A DNA stretch of 55,000 nucleotides. It comes from Cristatella mucedo. Its lineage: Eukaryota; Bryozoa; Phylactolaemata; Cristatellidae. The translations under genes and the position numbers were made by a program. The notes beneath the pieces are model-generated. The model saw only the letters and a program-made list of their open reading frames with translations, made no database searches and was not told the DNA's origin. Of this stretch, positions 47,441 through 55,000 are shown piece by piece. The stretch lies in assembly GCA_009760855.2 (NCBI GenBank), contig WPIO01000094.1, forward strand, positions 1,092,501 through 1,147,500, read 5' to 3'. How positions within the stretch are numbered: the first letter of the stretch is position 1; each line of letters starts with the position of its first letter.

Positions 47441-47929
47441 TTATTCGCCCAAGAATTTATTAAGAATACAACGAGCACTGCCAATTCACACTGATTGTAA
47501 TTAAATTTTCCGTCGCACAGCTCAAACTAGGACAGCTCGTTAATCCAACTATCGATAATTAAGTTCTCTCTAGTAATTGAGTGGATTTAGAAGGAAGTAC
47601 GGGCCGCCCTCTCTGCTGGGGAAGCAGTAATGGCAGGAAAAATTGGCTGAGCAAAATTAGCTGTGAGAATTGGCTGTGCGTCACTTAGATGAAAGATGAA
47701 AACGGTTAAGCCCGCTCAAGGTCAATGCTTAGCCGTGAGCACAAATTGCGGTTACCGATGCGGTGTCCCAGAAGTGGCTGGGCACCTGGTACCTTCCTTG
47801 CGTGAGCAATTCCTGCAGGAGGGGGTACCGGTGGCGGGAGATCACCAAAGCAACGATGCGCCGTGAAGTGGACGAGGCGCCATTCGAGTCATTTTTTGTA
47901 TTACTGGCGCCCACCCGTCAACTGCTGCC

Positions 47930-48145
<216 letters not shown>

Positions 48146-48149
48146 GAGA

Positions 48150-48380
48150 TTCCCCTTCGCTTTGTCAGCTATTTCTCGCAAGCAAGATGCCATCCACTCG
48201 GAGAGCAGGGACCGGCTGGTCGGCGAGGAACCATTCTTCGCCTGCTCGCTCGGGTCGCAGTAGCGGCGGCGGCAGCAGTCAGCGAGAGTTCGGAACTTGC
48301 AATTAACAGGTGGTGCATTAAACGGCACCGCCGGCTTCTGGGTTGGTCCCACATACCCAGCGGCAGCGAAGTCAGCATGG
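48150..48380 (-). CDS. Exon-like open segment in a CpG-rich region
   Basis: A good acceptor (CTTCTTTTGCCAG) at 48385-48381 is followed by an open minus-strand frame: HADFAAAGYVGPTQKPAVPF, NAPPVNCKFRTLADCCRRRY, CDPSEQ. The Cys spacing looks protein-like, but no domain is recognised and no donor in frame is convincing before the microsatellite. Confidence 0.2.
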
Positions 48381-49100
48381 CTGGCAAAAGAAGGTAGCAG
48401 GTGCCGACCGTAAGTGCACTCGAATCACCTAGAATGCTTCAGCCGGCGGGGCGAAGCTGCCGGCCGTGACCTCGCTCGGTGCAAGATCTCGTTCTGCCAG
48501 GCGCTGGGGCGCCGAGACTGCACACTCACGGCCAGCGAGGGAAGTGGGCCACATCCGCCGGAACTAAGGGGATATCCCTGCGCATCTCCGAACTGTGTGT
48601 GCGCATGTCCGAACTCCAGCTGTGGCCAAGCGCTCTTGTAGCAAGAGCAGGGTCCGGCGTGGGCCATAGTTCGCAGCCGGTGGCACGGCTCCAGTTCGTT
48701 CCCGAGCGGCCGTCGCGGAGACGCAACGACGCGACTGCAGCTCGACCTTGAAAGGGGCGACAGCGACGACGACGACGCCGTAAGAGAGCGGTCGGATGTC
48801 GGCCGCCATTTGGCATGACATTGCTCAGGAAACAGCGGCTAACGCCGGTCGAGTGCCGCGTGCTGCGTCATGTGCCAAAGTATTCGGCCGCTCCGGTCGC
48901 CCCCCACGAGTGACTGCCGCCGCCTGTCTGCCTACCGACCCCAATTCCCTTCGACGATGTATCTACCCCAGGAAAGCGTTCGTTCAAGCCTGTGACGGGG
49001 ATAACTGTAGTTTCGCTTACCAGCGGAGGTATTTGACCCACTTGCCTAAGGTACGGTAGGTAAACCTCCGGCAGCCGAGTAGGAGGAGAGCAGCCCACGA
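48160..49100. promoter_or_regulatory. CpG-rich, GC-rich stretch, possible promoter region
   Basis: Dense CpG and (GGC)/(CGA) triplets, in contrast to the AT-rich surroundings. Several overlapping frames in both directions are open mainly because of base composition. No TATA box or start could be fixed. Confidence 0.3.
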
Positions 49101-49254
49101 ACGCTAGCTCGGTGAGATCATGAGAATTCTTGAGATTACTTGTTGCTCCTCAGAAAAAGCGTTGGAAACCAGGGATATCGTAATCTATTCTACTGACCAC
49201 AAGAAATGGACGCCTGCAACTGTAATCTGTCAGCTGTGGTTTCCGTGCTGTGGA

Positions 49255-49485
49255 GCGTCCTTCATGTGCTCATGTGTGCTGACGCTGTGCATGGTGTCAC
49301 TAAACATAATTGCGTGCTGACTCTGTTCGTGTCACACCTAACCATGTTATTCTTGTTGATATTGAGCATGCTACCACTAACCATTCAATCATGTTTTTTG
49401 CAACAAATTTAAAGCGCCTAGAAAGAGATCAAGCACTCTGAGGGCGATTTATCAAGTGTGTTGTTATTATTATTATTATTATTGT
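49255..49485 (+). mobile_element. LINE family A 3' UTR fragment
   Basis: ATGTGCTCATGTGTGCTGAC block, core, and an (ATT)n tail of about 20 bp ending near 49482. Confidence 0.85.
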
Positions 49486-49564
49486 CACAGTCCGCGTCGC
49501 ACTGCACTCCCGGAATAGACTGCTCGATGGTAACTAGGATTTACTTACATCTTTAGACTCTGTA

Positions 49565-49710
49565 TATATAATTAATTTGTATAGTTCCGCAGGAGAACTT
49601 GGTAATGTCTATCTCTGAGATTTGCATGCTCAGCAGGGCTAGAACCCACAACTTCGGTCATTAGAGGCAAGTACCTTGTATCCTGTACCAAACCAGGGCA
49701 AACAAGGTGC
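49565..49710 (-). mobile_element. SINE-A copy
   Basis: Reverse orientation: ATTTGTATAGTTCC tail, reversed B box GGGCTAGAACCCACAACTTC. Same order as at 47.3 kb. Confidence 0.6.
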
Positions 49711-50440
49711 TGGTGTCCTCGATTGCAGCCAGGCTATGCTTTCTTTGCTATATGTGCACGCATTGGTGCTGCGTCCAAGACCGTGGTTCGGGGCGCCAGA
49801 GCCATGAGAACAGGTCACGTGTCTGTACTGGGCACTAGAGGCCGTTGCGTTTACCGAAGTACTTTTCTCCAGGGGTCGCTGCAGCGTGTTTGCAGCATCA
49901 GGTAGCAGCCCAACCGATTACTTTGATTAATAGCGTTCGGCACATGCCACTCTCGCAGCATAGCGAGGCGTGGCGTCAGATGGACCACGAAGTTCGGTTG
50001 ACGACGCGTTGCTTTTTCGGACCACTTCGACGATGACGCTTTCGTTTCCCGCCCACGTCCACCAGAGGCTTCGCAGGCCTCTCGCGTTTTTACCAGAGGA
50101 AATACTGTACTTCACATGAAATCTCTACGACACGCAGCATTAGCATTTGAGAGGTTTGGAAGCTCAGGAGCTACTACTTCCGCTGGGCCATGACTTCCGG
50201 GGGCGTGGCGACAGTGTAAAGCTGAGACGCTCGTGCGGGGCGTGGCATCGCTGCTGCGAATCTCCGAGGTTTGAGCAAATTCAGCCCTAGGGTAGGCGGT
50301 CGGATTGCAATAATCCCGTTCGTGGTAATAAATTGTGAGATAAAATTACAGGCGTGGGGAGGGGGTAGTGGGCAAAGCCAATGGCCGCAGTGGGAAGGTG
50401 ACGCTGCTTACTTAAAGCTAATGACAAGGACTCGAGTGTC
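49711..50440. other. No supported gene
   Basis: GC-rich and CpG-containing, with short open frames on both strands and no recognisable domain. Confidence 0.4.
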
Positions 50441-50444
50441 ATTC

Positions 50445-50932
50445 TCCAGCCTATCTTTCAGATATACTACCCCATCAGGCAAAGCATCGTACTACTCGCT
50501 TTTCTGAATCCAACAGTCTAGAAATACCTCGTACAAACCTTAAATCCTTTGGAGACCGTGCATTTAGCTCGTATGCTCCCACAGCCTGGAACTCCCTCCC
50601 GACCTGCATCAGAACATCCCCTGACCTGACCACATTTAAAAGAAACTTAAAAACATACCTATTTAGGACAGCATTTAGTGGGTCCTTGTGATTCGTCCTC
50701 GATGTGCTTATGCGTGCTGACACTGTTCATGCTGCCACTAACCACATTTGCATGCTGACCCAGTGCATGTAACCCCTAACCATGTTATTCATTTTGTTTG
50801 TTTTTCAGGCATGATTTTACTTACTATTCTGTTGCGTATCACTTTGCAGCAAATGTAAAGCGCCTAGAAAGAGATTAAGTTCTCTGAGGGCGCTTTATCA
50901 AGTGCAATATTATTATTATTATTATTATTTAA
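50445..50932 (+). mobile_element. LINE family A copy, C-terminus, complete 3' UTR and tail
   Basis: Starts inside QPIFQIYYPIR-like sequence (frameshifted), then NLKSFGDRAFSSYAPTAWNS through the end of ORF2 at about 50688. The 3' UTR and core follow, then an ATT tail of about 20 bp ending near 50929. A good reference for the family UTR, which contains an acceptor-like CACTTTGCAG. Confidence 0.88.
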
Positions 50933-51045
50933 CGCACAGGCTTCTTGGCTTGACTTCGACTTTGCCGGCGAGGTCACGAGGTCACCGCTGTTCACAGCAG
51001 CAGCAGCAGCCGCTGAACTGCGACCAGGACTCGGCGACAGCTGAG

Positions 51046-51075
51046 GGTCTGAGCTCCTGGCCAGGAGCTCAGACC
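51046..51075. repeat. Perfect 30-bp palindrome
   Basis: GGTCTGAGCTCCTGG is followed directly by its exact reverse complement. Confidence 0.95.
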
Positions 51076-51098
51076 TAATTCGCTGAATTATTAATTAT

Positions 51099-51134
51099 TT
51101 CGCTGAATTAAGCCTCCTGGCTTAATTCAGCGAA
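51099..51134. repeat. Inverted repeat, 16-bp arms, 4-base loop
   Basis: TTCGCTGAATTAAGCC, loop TCCT, then the exact reverse complement; a T-rich stretch follows. Part of the arm (TTCGCTGAATTA) also occurs at 51079-51090. Confidence 0.95.
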
Positions 51135-51172
51135 TTTTTATACGAATCTCTGTTTACTGCCAATGCTTTAGC

Positions 51173-51538
51173 ATGAACGACAGCCCTGTTGCTACTGTAG
51201 GATGGCAATTCGACGAGGACCGACTTTCCATGCTGATAGATGCAAGTGCATTTTTCCCTGCTTGTGCTCGCACGCAACGGCACCAAGTGACGGCTTTCGG
51301 AGTCCAGAGGGGAATCGGCGGTAAACGGCTAAAACTCTTTTTCGGGATGGCGGCTGATTCGTTTAAACGGCAACGACTCTTTGCATTGCAGTGGCCACTA
51401 GCAGAGAGAGCCGCGTGCCGCTACGCTCTGCCTGCAGGCTCTCAGGTCATAGCGGCGGTCATCTGGGCGACTAGCGACCGGAGTATTTCCACAGCACGCC
51501 GTTATCAAGCTAACCAACGCAGTTGTATATTAAAGTAG
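51173..51538 (+). other. Unassigned 121-codon open frame
   Basis: Begins at ATG just after the hairpin and encodes MNDSPVATVGWQFDEDRLSM and further unrecognised sequence with a basic stretch (GIGGKRLKLFF). No splice sites, homology or neighbours support it; length alone is not strong evidence in this GC-balanced stretch. Confidence 0.15.
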
Positions 51539-52114
51539 TCCATGCCCGTATTAAAATGTGAAAGATCTTACAGCTGGTGCAGAAATTTCCATCATGACGT
51601 CAATGAGGCGATTTAAAGCCCGAGCTCTGGGGCATCGGTTCAGCGAATCCTTTCCTCTGCTGCTGTAGGAAAGCGAAGCACAAAGCACCTGCACGATGAC
51701 GACCTCGTCCTAACTGCGGATGCAGTCCACATTGCACTCACTACTCAATGCTCTGCGGATCACTTACCGACTGAAAACCAATGCAATTTGACGAGGCTGG
51801 TTTGGAAGTAGTTTGGTAAGATACTAAGTTGAATCGCAAAACATTTATATCACTCGCTCACTATTGCTTCCTCTGGACACTAGCTCGCACAATGGCACTG
51901 CATAAAGTCCTATTGTAGTGAGCGAATACGTCAACGGCCATCGTGCATCTTGCGAGCTGGTGAAGCACGGAGGCTCGCCAGGACTAGCTTTATCTCTTTT
52001 CGCTTTTATAATCTACTTTTTGTTTAAAGGCAATGGTCAAAAGCAAATCTAGGATTCAAGTACATACAGATGCGATGACAGCTCTAATTGCCTTTTAATC
52101 CTTTCTCTATTTAC

Positions 52115-52204
52115 CTTCCGGTATTGAAATTCCTGGAAATTTGCTTCTTTCCTCCACCGCATCGCAGCTAGAATTGCCGACAGCTTCTCTTGGAAGGGTG
52201 TCAA
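52115..52204 (-). CDS. Exon-like segment, unknown gene
   Basis: 90 bp in phase 0-0 between acceptor-like GAATTCAAGAAAG and donor AAG|GTAAAT. It encodes LTPFQEKLSAILAAMRWRKE, then ANFQEFQYRK, a plausible helical segment. A second frame is also open across the same bases. Not recognised. Confidence 0.22.
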
Positions 52205-52829
52205 CTTTCTTGAATTCAAAAAAGGATAGACTAGCCCCACTGTTTCGAGCGACTGCTGTAGCTAGCAAAAATAGAGCAGCCGCACCCTCAAACTGGCTCA
52301 GCCAGCATATCTGCGTCATCCTCTTGCAGGACGTTTTGGGAAATCCTGCTCTCAAATTACATATTCCCAGACGGTCACTAGATGACCCCCAAGTTAAGTT
52401 CTGCCTACATCCGTTAAGTAAATTTGCAAAAAACTTTGGGATTGCCTAGGTATAGTACGGCAAGAAAGTTGGTCTGTGCTATGTGGATATGGCATCTAGA
52501 ATTCCCATAGAGCTCTCCTTGTAACCGGTCTTTCAGCCTATGCGATAAGATGCTTGCCAATAGAGAAAACTCGACTGCCGCAAGGCTGTCGTCGATCGCG
52601 TCGCAGCTGGCGTATGACGCTGCCTCATTTAACGAGCTAGCAACCAGCGCTGGATCAGTAGCCGGAAATCCAATATCTTCGCGGCCTTTTCACTGCACGC
52701 CTCTGGCAGCACTTCCTTTTCTTGCACCAAAAATAGCCTGCCCGAATAACTGCTTGGACTGTCGCTTGCACTAGCAGCTGCTACTCGGAATCTGGTAGTT
52801 TAACCGTGCGTCTAGGATATCTCAAATAA

Positions 52830-52960
52830 TTCAGACACCGTGCATTTAGCTGCTACGCCCTAAAAATATACAGCCGTCCACTAAATGACATCGCGCCTTT
52901 TTTTGTTTCGCTCCGTTTAAAAAGCTATGTACGCACGTGCTTTTCCAAAAGTTTTCTTGC
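52830..52960 (+). mobile_element. Probable old LINE family A C-terminus
   Basis: FRHRAFSCYALK, then SRPLNDIA and LRLKSYVRTCF, follow the order D-R-A-F-S-S-Y-A-P-K, L-P-T, F-K-x-x-L-K-T-x-L-F of younger copies, at low similarity. Confidence 0.4.
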
Positions 52961-53560
52961 AGCGAGCAAACAGTTCTATGGGCGAAATCGAGTACTAGAA
53001 CCGAGCATCTTATTACCACTAACCGACGATTAGCTAAGCTTGCCTATGCAAACTAAACGCAGAAAAGAGATTCAAATCTCTATGGCTGCTAGACGCGCAT
53101 TTATTATTCCTAATAAGGACGTTCGACAAAAAATAAGCATGTCTTAACTTTGCTTTATTTTCAATCTAAATACCGCATTTACCTGACTCGCCCATTAACG
53201 ATTACTTGGCTCATGGTATTCGGTACGTGTGAGCAAAGCGATTGCTAGCTTACGGCAGCCGAGTCCACTGCTTTCAATATAGTAACCGTGCGTTTTCGGA
53301 TAGTACCATAATGCTGCAAGCCAGCAGCAATTATTTTTTAGAACAGCCAGTGTCAACGATATACAGTGGCTCGATGCACTAGGCGACGAACAGCCAACTT
53401 TTGAACTTATATTCTGTAAAGATCTAAACGTCCACTTGATAGGTTATGAAAGTCTCTGTATATTTAAATTTTGGCTTTTTAAGTAATTTATCATATGCCA
53501 TTGTATGGTGCAATATATTTACCAACTCCAAATAAAAGTATGTTGTTCACATGTAGATAG

Positions 53561-53691
53561 AAGCATATATATATATTTATACATATATATATATATATAT
53601 ACATATATATATACCTATACAAACACACACATATATATATATACATATACATATATATATATATATATATATAGATATATATATATATATG
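53561..53691. repeat. (AT)n-rich microsatellite
   Basis: AT repeat with ACAT and ACAC interruptions. Confidence 0.95.
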
Positions 53692-53889
53692 CAAGGGGTT
53701 GTGAATTCAGCGTTGCTTGTTACCCTGCATTGTTGTTTATTAATGCGGAGCGTTTTCTCACCCTTTTAATATTTTAAATTCCTGAGTTTTTGTCAGTATT
53801 GCAAGAAATCATTCGGTTAAATGTAGACAAGTACTGTTGCAACTTGCTTCGCAACCTCTCGGTCATGTTAGACACTAAACGTGGATGCC

Positions 53890-54045
53890 AATTTGCTGAG
53901 CTAGTTCGGTCCAGCGGTTAAGGTGCTCGCCCTGACCAAGACTTGGCTGAAGTCGTGGGCTCGAGCCCAGAGGCATAAGTGAATCGTATGAGTAGAAATT
54001 AAGTTATCATGGGGCGTTATACGAATGAATTACAATTTTTTAAAT
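53890..54045 (+). mobile_element. SINE-A copy
   Basis: GCTGAGCTAGTTCGGTCCAG, A box TGGTTAAGGTG-like (CGGTTAAGGTGCT), B box GTGGGCTCGAGCCC, then tail AATTAAGTTATCATGGGGCG and AATTACAATTTTTT. Closest relative in the window is 35.3 kb. Confidence 0.75.
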
Positions 54046-54074
54046 TTGTACACAGCAGAAGTAGAGTTCCTTGA

Positions 54075-54285
54075 AAGATTAAGCAGCTCTCCTAACTCTG
54101 CTATGCTTCCCACTTTCTCTTTGTTGCGTGAGACGAAGTCTGTTGGCTACCGAATGCGTACCGAAAGCCGCTTAGGCTGTTAGTGCGCTATACAAAACTC
54201 TCCTGCGTAGCGCCCACATGGTCTTTATGACTTTGTGGAGTTACTGACGGAGATACATGACATTCCATTACATTACATTCACTTA
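54075..54285 (+). mobile_element. LINE family B 3' end with pentamer tail
   Basis: SNSAMLPTFSLLREKS-like end of ORF2 (SAMLPTFSLL is clear), the 3' UTR shared with 45.5 kb (CATGGTCTTTATGACTTTGT), and a tail of CATTC/CATTA pentamers. Family A uses ATT triplets instead. Confidence 0.8.
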
Positions 54286-54529
54286 GTGTGCTATGCTAAT
54301 GCCTTAAAATTATTATTTTAATGAGGGTCTACGCTTCAATCAGTTGCCTTAATCAGCTTCCTCTTACCTGCCAGTCACCAGATTCCCTGCCTCCCGCTGC
54401 CAGGTTCCCTGCCAGCCGGCAGATTCCCTGCTTTCTGAAGGTTCTGAGCCCACTGCATTTTCTGTGCCCTCTGCCTTTGTCCTTCGGCCTCTGCCCAGTG
54501 ACTGAGCAAGGCTTTAGGGCCCAAGGAAT

Positions 54530-55000
54530 AGGCAGTCACTTTTATGCTGCTGATACTCGGCTGTATTCGCCATTTAAAGCGGGAATTCTGCTGCAGCGAC
54601 TGATAAACTGAATGTTTGCCTAGCAGACATTCGATTCTAGATGTTGGAAAATGTCCTTAAGCTAAACGACGATTGAACGGAACTGCTACTTAATGGACAC
54701 CCTAAGCGCATGGCTGGACTAGATGGCTAGTTGGCTCTTCTAATAGGCGATGCTGCTGTGCGACCATCACCACGTGCTCGGAATTAAGGTGTCTGTTTGC
54801 CAGCTGCCTAAATTTTGAAATCTTCGTTAAGAAGAATGCTTCGACAGGTAGCAAAAATATCTTTCTCTACCCAGGATAAGGAACTGTTTTTCGCATTTGC
54901 TCGCAAAGAATTTAAGTAGCCTCTTGGCTCTTTCATGGATAGATTCTTGTTTATCCGTTTAGGATGGGCCACCGGAAAAGCCACTAGGCCACTGCAGCTG
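54530..55000 (+). mobile_element. LINE family B copy, RT part, runs off the window
   Basis: The frame HFYAADTRLYSPFKAG (54537-54585) is RT motif C with the first catalytic Asp replaced by Ala. It continues through LLLNGHP-like sequence near 54690 and GPPEKPLGHCS-like sequence at the right edge, parallel to the 12.0-12.4 kb copy. Confidence 0.75.

Noticed and set aside
52141-52449. Plus-strand 102-codon frame
   Set aside because: No recognisable domain or splice sites; the opposite strand has a more exon-like segment.

Overview
The window is nuclear DNA from an animal, most likely a marine invertebrate. It has spliceosomal introns, many microsatellites, truncated non-LTR retrotransposons with (ATT)n tails, tRNA-derived SINEs, a Tc1-type transposase relic, a pogo/Tigger-type DNA transposon and a Ty3/gypsy fragment. 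There is no operon structure. The phylum cannot be fixed from the sequence alone.

The main content is a multi-exon gene on the minus strand. It reads from about 31.9 kb (possibly 36.8 kb) down to about 9.2 kb (possibly 7.9 kb). I assembled it by hand from ten exons with good splice sites and matching reading phases. Its predicted ectodomain has an Ig domain, then a two-module cytokine-binding region (D1 with C-x9-C-x-W, D2 with a decayed WSXWS), then fibronectin III modules D3, D4 and the first half of D5. This is the layout of gp130/IL6ST-type and Domeless-type class I cytokine receptors. Each FN3 module is split over two exons. The intron phases (1 | Ig | 1 | D1a | 2 | D1b | 1 | D2a | 0 | D2b | 1 | D3a | 0 | D3b | 1 | D4a | 0 | D4b | 1 | D5a) follow the scheme known for vertebrate class I receptors. 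The signal-peptide exon (36.7-36.8 kb) and the second half of D5 (7.9 kb) are tentative. I did not find the membrane-spanning segment or the cytoplasmic tail.

Layout: 0-9 kb holds weak exon-like pieces, LINE fragments and a long G-rich hexamer array. 9-32 kb is the receptor gene, whose introns carry both LINE families, a gypsy relic, a Tc1 relic, a Tigger element and several microsatellites. 32-36.6 kb is a pile-up of LINE copies with a SINE nested in one of them. 36.6-43 kb has a few minus-strand exon-like segments of unknown origin, SINEs and a 190-bp (GA)n block. 43-51 kb has more LINE copies, an (AGGCG)n array and a CpG-rich stretch near 48-49 kb. 51-55 kb has a large palindrome/hairpin, an (AT)n block, a SINE and two fragments of the second LINE family.

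Most long open frames in this window come from microsatellites or retrotransposons and are not host genes.
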